In this document: piece after piece, positions 13,131 through 23,601 of the stretch
How the letters are laid out: each line of letters begins with the position of its first letter
Position numbering within the stretch: position 1 is the stretch's first letter
Assembly (NCBI RefSeq): GCF_964340395.1
Contig: NC_135552.1
Location: 20,202,181 to 20,266,180 of the forward strand
Direction: 5' to 3'
Length of the DNA stretch: 64,000 nucleotides
Source of the DNA: Glandiceps talaboti
Lineage: Eukaryota; Hemichordata; Enteropneusta; Spengelidae
The notes under the pieces: generated by a model
Databases searched by the model: none
The model's input: the letters and a program-made list of their open reading frames with translations, nothing else
Told to the model about the DNA's origin: nothing
Position numbers and translations under genes: made by a program

Positions 13131-16100
13131 ATAAATGAATAGATAAATAAATAAATATAAATATATAAATATATGTCTGATGATCGCACTATGCGTGAAA
13201 CTCCGAGTTACAACCAAGAAAGAGTTCCAGAACTACCAAAACTGATATCCAAATGCCGACACGAGAATAAGTTTTATTTGTCCAACTTCAATAGAGCATC
13301 TATCACCTAAACTAAACCCGTTAACTAACGGCACATTAAAGCCCTACATGTAACAACCCGCCAACACTTACTTGTCCGCACCCAATAACCCACACAATAA
13401 CAACCAACACCTCCACACATACAACACTTACCCACCGACACAGACAATAGTGATGGTATTTCTATTGTCTACACTCTATATATACAGCACACCCAGAGAG
13501 TAGGCCTCAGAGTGTCTGATGATCGCAATATGCGTGAAACTCCGAGTTACACCCAAGAAAGAGTTCCAGTACTACCAAAACTATTACGCTCTGCCACTGC
13601 GGTATAGAGCACTGTCTTAGCAGATTGATACTCACCGAGTTATATATATATATATATAAACTTATGAAATGTTTTGCCCTATTTTTATTGACTTTGATGT
13701 TGCACTTTGTCATCAGGTGCTGTATTGTGGTATGTGTCACAGTGATGTCCATATTTGGAGAAGTGAAAGGATGCCCCTTCCATTAATTCTTGGTAAATAT
13801 CATTTCTTTGTTACTATCATTTATTGGTATATTCTAGTTTGTTGTGATAATTTTATCTAAGGACAAAACATTCATTCCTTTCAAAATATACATCGATGGT
13901 AAAGGAAGAAAACATTTTTGACATTTTCTTTTCTGCTCTTATAAACATCAATTACAATTTTAATTATTCAAACAGGAAATGTAATAATATCCAATGAATT
14001 TTCTTCTTAGGTCATGAAGCTGCTGGTATCATTGATTCGATTGGTCCATCAGCAGCCAATCCTGAAGGACTTAGTGTTGGAGACCAGGTGGCTGTGTATC
14101 CATGGATTGGTTGTCAGAACTGTAACCCGTGTCAAACTGGAAATTCTAGTTATTGTGATGAGGGTCTGGAGAAACAACTGGAAGTAGGAATCACTGGACC
14201 AGGAGGGTTGGTATTTCGTGTAAAATAAAATCTTTTATTTCTGAAATTACTAATATAAGTGTGCAAGATAATTTAAAAATAATTTCATAATGAAGACTTA
14301 CATAATTTATTATTATTATTTACTTTAACAATTACAATATTCCATACATACTTTATGTCATAGACATAACTGAGATGCCATCATTATGGCAGACATTGAC
14401 CTTTTACCTGGGCATAATAGCTTTCAATGGTAAATGCAAATTCTACAAATTGAACAAATATTCACAACAACTCAGTATATTAATTATGCTTGAAAATTAA
14501 GGAATTTTAATATTATTTGAATAATACATTTTTACATCAACATTTTTTGCAAGGAAACAACAAATTTTGTAATTTAAAGTGTTTTTTTTGTACTTTATGT
14601 TAAGATATTTCATTCCTCAAAAGTTTCATGAGAGTCAAAGCACAAGAGAGTGCAGGGTACTTTGTAGAATGTTGTAACAAGTAAGGGACAGTCAATTTAC
14701 AAGACTTTCCTTTTGTCACTCTTCTAGACTTTGATTTAAAGAAAATGTTACAATTGTTGACAAAATTACCTATTTTATTACCATTTTATGCACATCATGT
14801 GTTTGAACCTGTTTTTCATCTGTAGTTTTGGAACGTCGACACAATATCAATTTTTGTTTTAAAATGTACAGAATAAAATCTTTTTACTATGATATTTATT
14901 ACCAGAATTAATAAACCAAAGACTAAATTACTTTGATTTCAATTTTACATATGCAGTACATAGCTTTTCCAAAATTGACTTTACTCTCTTAATTTTGATT
15001 TCAGATATGGAGAATATATAGCTATTCCAAAATTGACTTTTCTTGTCAAAGTTCCCGAAAGTGTTCCCATGGAAGTAGCAGGTCTGCTTGGATGTGGGAT
15101 GTTAACAGCGTACAATGCAGTTCAAACTTTGATTCCAAAAATTGATCCCATTCTCCAAGTAAGAGGTGAATACTTGCCTGTACACATGTTTTAGTCTGTT
15201 AGCTACTCTGTACACTGACTTTAAACCATAATGACTTGGTTTCTGTAATTCCTTGGTGGTTTTCATCACCACATGACAATTCTACTCTGTCAGGTGTCAC
15301 CAACCATCTGTCAATTTGATCATCAGTCGGCCTGAAGAAGTGTCCAGGATAGGACATGAAACTGTTGCCATTCAAAATAACAGCAAGTCCAGTAGGATAT
15401 ATTATAGTACCTCATTATTATTATTATACAACAGAATTGAAATTATTAGCAAAAATTAAGAAAATACAGTAATAGATGAATTTAAATAAATAGCCAGTGC
15501 CTCAAGGTTTGATAGCAATTGTCGTTATAGGTACAGAAAACAACTTCTCTAACAATTGGGAGGATTGTTGTTTATTTTCAGATAAATTTGGTATTTTAAT
15601 CATTGGTGCAGGCGGATTAGGATTATCTGCTGTGAAGTTATTGAAATCTCTTGTTTTGCCAAACTATGAGAATGTAGAACTGGTATGTGCTGACATACAG
15701 GTATGTTATGAGAATGTAGAACTGGTATGTGCTGACATACAGGTATGTTATGACAATGTAGAACTGGTATGTGCTGACATACAGGTATGTTATGACAATG
15801 TAGAACTGGTATGTACTGGCATACGGGTATATTATGACAATGTAGAACTGGTATGTACTGGCATACAGGTATGTTATGAGAATGTAAACTGGTATGTGCT
15901 GACACACAGGTATGTGTGACAATGTAGAACTGGTATGTGCTGACATACAGGTATGTTAATCACAACATAGAACTGTAATGTGCTGACATACAGGTATGTT
16001 ATGAGAATGTAAACTGGTATGTGCTGACATACAGGTATGTTATGACTAGAACTGTAATGTGCTGACATACAGGTATGTTAATCACAACATAGAACTGGTA

Positions 16101-18605
16101 TGTGCTGACATACAGGTATGTTATGAGAATGTAAACTGGTTTGTGCTGACATACAGGTATGTTATGAGAATGTAAACTGGTATGTGCTGACATACAGGTA
16201 TGTGTGACAATGTAGAACTGGTATGTGCTGACATACAGGTATGTTATGACAATGTAGAACTGTAATGTGCTGACATACAGGTATGTTAATCACAACATAG
16301 AACTGTAATGTGCTGACATACAGGTATGTTATGAGAATGTAAACTGGTATGTGCTGACATACAGGTATGTTATGACTGTAGAACTGTAATGTGCTGACAT
16401 ACAGGTATGTTAATCACAACATAGAACTGGTATGTGCTGACATACAGGTATGTTATGAGAATGTAAACTGGTATGTGCTGACATACAGGTATGTTATGAG
16501 AATGTAAACTGGTATGTGCTGACATACAGGTATGTGTGACAATGTAGAACTGGTATGTGCTGACATACAGGTATGTTATGACAACATAGAACTGGTATGT
16601 GCTGACTTATAGGTATCTTGTGTTATTGTTAATAAAATGAAGAGTAGATCTACTGTAGATGAAGAGTAGATCTATTGTAGATGAAGAGTAGATTTATTGT
16701 AGATGAAGACTAGATCTATTGTAGATGAAGAGTAGATCTATTGTAGATGAAGAGTAGATCTATTGTAGATGAAGAGTAGATCTATTGTAGATGAAGAATA
16801 GATCTATTGTAGATGTAGAATTATTGTAGATGAAGAATAGACATTGTAGATGAGGAGTAGATCTATTGTAGATGAAGAGTAGATCTACTGTAGATGAAGA
16901 GTAGATCTAATGTAGATGAAGACTAGATCTATTGTAGATGAAGAGTAGATCTATTGTAGATGAAGAGTAGATTTATTGTAGATGAAGAGTAGATCTATTG
17001 TAGATGAAGAGTAGATTTATTGTAGATGAAGAGTAGATCTATTGTAGATGAAGAGTAGATCTATTGTAGATGAAGAATAGATGTACTAGTTTGGTAAGGA
17101 TAGACATTCACAGTCTAGTGTCGTAGGCACCCGCCATAAAAGATCAGATATAGTGTTTCATGTATGAACACTACAACAATGGATATTTAGTATGTGCATG
17201 ATATTTTACTGGTATGTATCAATTCCTCACACACTTCACATGTGCATTTAATACCTTAGCTTAAGTCTTCTTGCATAATTACAGGAGACCAAATTATCAC
17301 TAGCAATGGAGGCAGGAAGTCATGGCATAGTACACTGGCTAAAAGAAGATTCTGAAGATGAAATGGTTAAGAAGACTTCATCAGCATTTACTGAAAATGG
17401 TGCTCACATAGTCATCGACTTTGTTGGTAGCAAACAGACATTTGATGTTGGCTTGAAATCACTCAAGAAGGTATTAAAACACTTACTATAAGTCATGCTC
17501 AGTAATGATAAAGCGACTATTGTCTCCCTTATTTATCTCAAATAGTTGCCCAGAAACAAATGATATTGTTCGTTTTATTGTGGGACTAAAAAAACCAACC
17601 CTTATAGTTTACCTGGAATTGATATCTATTTACATGTTATACTTTGTAGCATGGAACTTTAATATGTATTGGTTTACATGGTATTGGTATCAAACAAGAA
17701 ATTCCTATATATGAAGCCATTCTTCGCAGCTACTGTGTCCAGGCACTTTATACTGGTAGTCTCAAACAAATGAAGGAATTGGTTCAACTTGTTGCTGATG
17801 GAAAAGTAAGTGTGTTTGCCCCCAAAAAGTAACCCAGTTTAAACCGAGATCAGGGCATAATTCCCCTGGTGTCTTTTTGTCAAATTTGGGTTGTTTTGCT
17901 AAAAACGTCAGACATAACAACAAACGTGAAATTAGATTAAAAGACTGGAATATATATTAGTTTATCATAGGCCAAGATTTCAATCCTGCATTCCAACACT
18001 ATAGTGTTATCTTACCAGTGAAACCATAACGATTACATCGGATCACTCTTTTGTTTGGACCAACTTTTTTGATAACTTTGCCTGACAACTGTTTTTCTGG
18101 TCTAAATGTTAATGCTAATCTGACCTGGGCTTTTAGATGTAAATGGAATATTTTGACAAGTGTGATTAATATTCTATTATTAGCAACAGTGTTTCTCATT
18201 GGGCATGTAATTTTTTTGTACTGCAAATTTGACAGTGTTACAATTACAGTAAAACATGGAGGCAAAGCTGGAAGTTAACGTAAACAATTTCATTGACCTA
18301 GGTAGATATTCTTGAAAGTGACAATGTCAATTAGTAATTCTGAAAAATCCTTACTAAATGGTCACTTTTTTCCATGATTGAACTCAAGAGGGTGTAAGTC
18401 AAATGCAGGTTGAATAAAAGGAATGAGTTGAGAGATCGAAGCTAGAAGCTGAGTGAAATGATGAATGCTATTTTGACCTTCTTGAATTTCATAGGTTTCT
18501 ACCATACCATGTAAGGTATACCCATTAAAAGATGCTGTACAGTTGATGTATCAACTACAAGATGGAAAGATTGAAGGAAGAGCTATCTTATCACATACGA
18601 TGTAA
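12532..18605 (+). CDS. ADH-B: zinc-dependent alcohol dehydrogenase (MDR superfamily), 373 aa, eight exons
   Basis: Exons: 12532-12648, 13717-13792, 14011-14206, 15005-15165, 15582-15700, 17285-17470, 17650-17805, 18495-18605 (TAA). All phases match ADH-A. Ligands: Cys46, His66-Glu67 and Cys160 for catalytic zinc; Cys99, 102, 105 and 113 with classic C-x2-C-x2-C-x7-C spacing for structural zinc. GAGGLG is at 192-197 and the NAD-selecting Asp is at 221. The exon-3 donor is GG|GTTGGT, with T at +3; the nearby GTATTT is out of phase. Intron 5 carries a 42-bp and a 22-bp array. Intron 1 holds a hammerhead-bearing element. The protein ends ILSHTM. The 3' side has no early poly(A) signal and runs into a 40-bp satellite. 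It is much closer to ADH-C than to ADH-A. Confidence 0.93.
13067..13131. repeat. (ATCT)n microsatellite in ADH-B intron 1
   Basis: About 65 bp of ATCT followed by AAATA-rich DNA. The equivalent position in ADH-C has expanded to about 695 bp (26119-26813). Confidence 0.95.
13175..13211 (+). ncRNA. Hammerhead ribozyme motif 1 (type I, stem I truncated)
   Basis: CTGATGA at 13177-13183. Stem II is CGCA/TGCG with loop CTA. GAAA is at 13197-13200. Stem III is ACT/AGT with loop CCG, then U17 at 13209 (GUU triplet). Stem I is limited to GT/AC because the element starts at 13175. A U-U mismatch lies at the base of stem II. All invariant core bases are present. Confidence 0.6.
13512..13552 (+). ncRNA. 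Hammerhead ribozyme motif 2 (type I, complete core)
   Basis: Stem I is GTGT (13512-13515) with ACAC (13549-13552). CTGATGA is at 13516-13522. Stem II is CGCA/TGCG with loop ATA, GAAA is at 13536-13539, and stem III is ACT/AGT with loop CCG. Cleavage is predicted after U13548. The only difference from motif 1 within the core is in the stem-II loop (CTA versus ATA), so the paired bases are kept. The GUU site is allowed (NUH) but is not the favoured GUC. Confidence 0.65.
14949..14982 (+). repeat. Partial tandem copy of exon 4 start, ADH-B intron 3
   Basis: About 34 bp resembling the first codons of exon 4 (ATATG-AG-A-ATAGCT-TTCCAAAATTGACTTT) lies 22 bp before the real exon 4. The same decayed copy is at 28081-28113 in ADH-C, so it predates the B/C duplication. 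It lacks an AG acceptor. Confidence 0.6.
15701..16613 (+). repeat. 42-bp donor-derived minisatellite, ADH-B (about 22 units)
   Basis: The array starts at the first base of intron 5. Each unit copies the last ~30 nt of exon 5 plus about 12 nt of the intron, including CAG|GTATGT. The first four units are 42 bp and keep the exon frame (14-aa blocks VCYDNVELVCADIQ). The fifth is 41 bp and shifts into a stop. Later units (40-43 bp) form a higher-order pattern, with a group of about eight units repeated twice (about 15870-16220 and 16220-16580). ADH-A has 2 units and ADH-C about 8. Confidence 0.9.
16636..17088 (+). repeat. 22-bp minisatellite in ADH-B intron 5
   Basis: About 20 units of 22 bp built on GAAGAGTAGATCTATTGTAG. 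It begins shortly after the 42-bp array and ends about 200 bp before exon 6. A shorter array of the same unit follows the 42-bp array in ADH-C; ADH-A has none. Confidence 0.95.
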
Positions 18606-18657
18606 TCCATATACTTCATAGTGAACTGGAAGATGTCGAGATAGAGAGAACAGCTAC

Positions 18658-19911
18658 TGAGCAGTAAATCCTATGATATCCAGATCTGTAACAGTAGTGC
18701 AGTAGAAATCCTATGATATCCAGAGCTGTAACAGTAGTGCAGTAGAAATCCTATGATATCCAGAGCTGTAACAGTAGTGCAGTAGAAATCCTATGATATC
18801 CAGAGCTGTAACAGTAGTGCAGTAGAAATCCTACGATCTCCAGAGCGGTAACAGTAGTGCAGTAGAAATCCTATGATATTCAGAGCGGTAACAGTAGTGC
18901 AGTAGAAATCCTATGATATCCAGAGCTGTAACTGTTACAGTAGTGCAGTAGAAATCCTATGATATCCAGAGCTGTAACTGTTACAGTAGTGCAGTAGAAA
19001 TCCTATGATATCCAGAGCTGTAACCGTAGTGCAGTAGAAATCCTATGATATCCAGAGCTGTAACAGTAGTGCAGTAGAAATCCTATGATATCCAGAGCTG
19101 TAACAGTAGTGCAGTAGAAATCCTATGATATCCAGAGCCGTAGCAGTAGTGCAGTAGAAATCCTATGATATCCAGAGCCGTAACAGTAGTGCAGTAGAAA
19201 TCCTATGATATCCAGAGCTGTAACAGTAGTGCAGTAGAAATCCTATGATATCCAGAGCTGTAACAGTAGTGCAGTAGAAATCCTATGATATCCAGAGCTG
19301 TAACAGTAGTGCAGTAGAAATCCTATGATATCCAGAGCTGTAACCGTAGTGCAGTAGAAATCCTATGATATCCAGAGCCGTAACAGTAGTGCAGTAGAAA
19401 TCCTATGATATCCAGAGCCGTAACAGTAGTGCAGTAGAAATCCTATGATATCCAGAGCTGTAACAGTAGTGCAGTAGAAATCCTATGATATCCAGAGCCG
19501 TAACAGTAGTGCAGTAGAAATCCTATGATATCCAGAGCTGTAACAGTAGTGCGGTAGAAATCCTATGATATCTATAGCCATAACAGTAGTGCAGTAGAAA
19601 TCCTATGATATCCAGAGCTGTAACAGTAGTGCAATAGAAATCCTATGATATCCAGAGCTGTAACAGTAGTGCAGTAGAAATCCTATGATATCCAGAGCTG
19701 TAACAGTAGTGCAGTAGAAATCCTATGATATCCACAGCTGTAACAATAGTGCAGTAGAAATCCTATGATATCCAGATCTGTAACAGTAGTGCAGTAGAAA
19801 TCCTATGATATCCAGAGCTGTAACAGTAGTGCAGTAGAAATCCTATGATATCCAGAGCTGTAACAGTAGTGCAGTAGAAATCCTATGATATCCAGAGCTG
19901 TAACAGTAGTG
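18658..19911 (+). repeat. 40-bp satellite behind ADH-B (about 31 units)
   Basis: A very uniform 40-bp unit with landmarks GCAGTAGAAATCCTATGATA and CCAGAGC-GTAACAGTA. Most units differ at 0-2 positions, and two carry a small CTGTTA-type insertion. It starts 53 bp after the stop codon of ADH-B. The matching site behind ADH-C has an ATTAAA (30358) and no satellite. Confidence 0.95.
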
Positions 19912-20143
19912 CCAAGACAATATCTCACACAGAAAATTTTTAAGTGGAGTTTGTACATTTTCAGAGGGACATATAAATACATTATTTTAATCTATAATAA
20001 TTCCATGGAAATTGCAATCTACCAAACATGTTACATACAAATACCATAGTAGGTGTAGTAAGCTGCTTATGAATGAAATGTTTTTTATCCAAAGAATATC
20101 ATCGGGCATTATGACACTGTTTTGACACGAACAGTAAGTCAGC

Positions 20144-20149
20144 AATAAA
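20144..20149 (+). other. First canonical poly(A) signal after ADH-B
   Basis: The first AATAAA downstream of the ADH-B stop that I find is about 1.54 kb away. If used, the 3' UTR would include the whole 40-bp satellite. Another AATAAA, inherited from the A-type tail, is at 20805-20810. Confidence 0.35.
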
Positions 20150-20565
20150 TAAAAATTAAATTTAGAAATCTACCCATGAACATTTTTTGTTTAAATTGAG
20201 GCTATCATTTATTAGTATCTTTGAGCACATTTGTGATTTTTGACGTAATAAAAATTTGAAATCAGCTTGAAAACTAGAAAAAGATTTCATATTGTTGGCG
20301 ATATATATTGCTGGTATATAATTGATGAGATTGAAGCTTGAATCTGAGTGAAATGATGAACTATTCCTTAACAAGTCAAAACGCTATTGCCACCAGTAAA
20401 TTGTTTAGAGGGTACTGAATTTTGACATCAATACTATATTTCTGTGTGAAAACTTTTGTATTATTTCTGAAATTTATTAATTGTTAACTCCATATATATC
20501 ATGTCTCTTTGTCCAGTCATTGATAGAGTATGGTACTTACTGAATTTTGACCTTGACTTTCATCG

Positions 20566-20748
20566 GTTTCTACGTAGACCATACCATGTAAGGTATACCC
20601 ATTAAAAGATGCTGTACAGTTGATGTAACAACTACAAGATGGAAAGATTGAAGGAAGAGCTATCTTATCACATACGCTTAACCATGTAAATGATGATAAA
20701 ATAGAATGTGATAAAGAAAGAAGTTCTATTGTATCACCTAAACTGTAA
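20566..20748 (+). pseudogene. Dead copy of an A-type ADH exon 8
   Basis: This matches ADH-A exon 8 (9522-9698), including its extended C-terminal coding part. It has three lesions. The acceptor AG is changed to CG at 20564-20565. Four bases (GTAG) are inserted near the start. TAT is changed to TAA within the VQLMYQ codons. The sequence before it (from about 20325) matches ADH intron 7, and the sequence after it matches the ADH-A 3' flank with its AATAAA. It is the left edge of the second copy of the duplicated unit. Confidence 0.85.
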
Positions 20749-20827
20749 TAGTGATACAGAAAGGATATCAGGACAGGATAATTTGTAACTTTAGAAACAC
20801 ATACAATAAATCTTTGTAATTTTGTGG

Positions 20828-20960
20828 AAATTCTCTTCTCTTCTCTTCTCTTCTCTTCTCTTCTCTTCTCTTCTCTTCTCTTCGAATTCTCTTCGAATTC
20901 TCTTCGAATTCTCTTCGAATTCTCTTCTCCTCTTCTCTTCGAATTCTCTTCTCTTCTCTT
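20828..20960. repeat. (CTTCT)n microsatellite with GAATT interruptions
   Basis: Pentanucleotide run corresponding to 9778-9931 in S1, here broken by CGAATT blocks. Confidence 0.9.
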
Positions 20961-20985
20961 CTTTCTTCTCTATAAGTCTATTCTA

Positions 20986-22467
20986 TGCAGTACCGTAGCC
21001 TGTGGGGGGGGCAAGGGGGGCACCTACCCCCGAGATTTTAGAAAAAAGAAAGAAAAAAAGCTACTTCTTGAATACATGGCGATGCTATAAAATCGTTATT
21101 TACGTGACGATTCCTAGCATGCGCGATTTAAATGGATAGTTCACTAAAGTGACTGTACACTGCTGACTTCTGGCTAGTATGTATCTTATATCGCTATTGT
21201 ACGCTGGCTTATTAACTTTGAATAAAAATGTGTCCAGTTCAAAATTGTAACTTTTTGCAGCAAATTAAAAATTCTTTGTGCGGGAAAATACAAAAGAAGT
21301 GCGCACATGCACAGTGCATTTTCCGCGAGTAACAGTAGTCTTGAATGTCTCCTTCATTTGAAGATAGCAAGTCGCAATTATAATGTCAGCGAGTGAAACT
21401 AAAAAAAAAAGAAAAAATGAAAAAGCTGTTCAACCTACCCATATATTTTTTTTCTGGTGATGGGCAATATATCCTCATGTGGGCTTCGCATCTTTTTTTC
21501 AAAATTAAAGATATTTCTTTATATTTTCTGAATAGTACATGTAACAATATACATTTCAGTCTATTCCAAATTATATAATATTTTATGCAGTGGTTTACTT
21601 GGCTCTGATGTTGCATACAGGCATGAATTGAGATTAAATATCCAATGTGCACTAAAAAGAATTGAACAAAAGTTTACGACCATTGGGCCATCAAAAGTCT
21701 GAAAGTCTTGAAATGTTTTGCTCTTTATTCGGGATTTTTTGGAACCAAATTAACTTCAGGAGAAGTCATTTACCATGTGCACATCCGCACAATATCTTTC
21801 AGCTTTGCCACAACAAAATACACTTCCAAATATTATGTAATGCATAACATAATTGTTTCAATTCTGGTATTTCATTATGTCTATGGTTTGATATTTTATG
21901 CTTCTAAATGGCCTCCTACACTGTCTTATTTTCAATTTTTTTTTCACCTTTGGAGTTGTCTCCTTCCAATGCATCATTATACCATATGATTTTATATCTC
22001 CACTGTAGTGTAAGTGACAGAAGGGGTGGCTAAAATAATGTTTGAGTTTCAATGGCGGGGCTTAACATTTTTTGAGAAGAGAGGGTGAGAGGAACTACAC
22101 CATTTGTTTAACCGTAAATTGTGTACATTTCCTAACTGTAGCTATGCAGACAAATTGCATGAGATAGTATCAAGATGACTGAATAAGTTCTATCTGAACT
22201 CGACCTGAAATATTTTGCTATCATTATATATGGTTTTATCTTTGTCAAGCATTGTGAAAAAATGAAATCGACCTACTTACCCAATGTGATGGGTTAGGTT
22301 TCCCGTTGACCAGCGTTATTTATTTTTTCTGACCTTACATATGATATTTAATTGCGTATGCTAAAATATATATTATGTAAATTACATGCAAATTTATGTA
22401 AATTAGCAAGATTGTAAGATTGCACCAAGACAAAGTTCCTTGGCAATTTGGTCAGGCTACGGCCCTG
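20986..22467. mobile_element. hAT-like non-autonomous transposon inserted in a (TTCTA)n tract
   Basis: S1 has an unbroken TTCTA tract here; S2 has 1.48 kb of extra DNA. The ends are inverted. The left is CAGTACCGTAGCCTG (from 20988). The right, read inward, is CAGGGCCGTAGCCTG. G-rich runs follow the left end. An 8-bp CTATTCTA lies on both sides, although within a TTCTA repeat this is weak evidence. CAGGG-type ends and an 8-bp duplication are typical of hAT elements. No transposase is left. Confidence 0.6.
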
Positions 22468-22538
22468 CTATTCTATTCTATTCTATTCTATTCTATTCTA
22501 TTCTATTCTATTCTATTCTATTCTATTCTATTCTATTT
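22468..22538. repeat. (TTCTA)n microsatellite, right half of the interrupted tract
   Basis: Continues the tract broken at 20985 by the hAT-like insertion. Confidence 0.9.
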
Positions 22539-23601
22539 ATGCCTGTGCAATCTCAAATGTTAATCCCTTTACAAAACGAAGCTGCAATTTTGGACATGTG
22601 ATCTTGTCGTATTACGTGGTTACAGTGAAATAGTTGAAGGGAAATAACGCATGACAATGCAAATCTTTCGCGCAACTAAAGTTAATTTGATGGAGATATT
22701 GTTTAGTTTATTTTCCTCATCCAAGCATATATACACACACAGTCATGACACCAATCAGCGATTAAACTGTCATTTATGTGTGTGTTGTTTTCTGAGTATT
22801 TCTTATTGAGTGGTATTCATCAAAGGTTATGACTAAGTTTGTAGAGCCGAGAACAACTTATCACATTTAGCTTGATTTATCTTATTTTATCAAAAACTAA
22901 CTCTCCCGCCATTGATAAAATAGAACTCTAATTGACAATGTCGTATTATTGGCATTTTAGTAGTTTTCAGGGTTTATGTTGATGGTTGCCTGATCGAAAA
23001 AGATATTATCCCAGTTACAGATAGTGCAGTTTTAAAATAGCACCAGAAAGCACTCTTTCAGTCATTATTAAACTTTTTTTTTTAAATCCAGGGGCGGATG
23101 GGGTACCCATCTCAACTCGGTACTGCGCTCCCTCGTACCTATTACTGCCTACTATTTCGATTTTACTGGTCTAACTGATAAATGAAATAAACCGACATAC
23201 ATATCTGGTGTATCATGGTCACGATTTAAAAGAGAGAAACATACTAACAATTGTTATCACCCCGATCCATTCACCCCGAATATTCATGGTTTGCTCCAAG
23301 AAGTTAACAACAGAGTGTAACCTCTGACCAGTTGACTGAAAAGATGATGACATCATCGATCCTCTCATTGGCTACTTGTAGTGTCCAGCCCGATGACATG
23401 ACGGGAACTGGTAATGCCACTGGCTATACAGGAAGAAATAAACAGCACAGATTTGGAAAACAATGGAAAACCTGAACTCTAGACACTCACACAGAAAAAA
23501 GAAATCTAGCTATTCTAAAATTGAGCGTAATCGAAGCGGAGCCACACATTTTTTCCATTAGGCCATAGGTCTATGGCGGTGTACGTCCTAGTTCTAGTAT
23601 A

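Larger units (their letters stand above)
13175..13583 (+). mobile_element. Retrozyme-like element: direct repeats with hammerhead ribozymes
   Basis: Two direct repeats of about 70 bp (13175-13244 and 13514-13583) differ at only a few positions and lie 339 bp apart. Each contains a hammerhead core. The segment between the predicted cleavage sites (13210-13548) would be one 339-nt monomer. This is the known layout of animal retrozymes, non-autonomous elements thought to use Penelope-type machinery. The left copy starts only two bases before the core, as if truncated. The element sits between microsatellites and is absent from the matching introns of ADH-A and ADH-C, so it inserted after the B/C split or was lost from C. 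There is no open frame of its own. Confidence 0.65.

Noticed and set aside
15600-16193. Four minus-strand open frames repeating IPVCQHIPV
   Set aside because: They are the reverse reading of the 42-bp array, which is open because of its period, not because of coding.
18658-19911. Regular 40-bp repeats that could look like a CRISPR array
   Set aside because: Units are head-to-tail with no unique spacers, in a eukaryotic context; it is a satellite.
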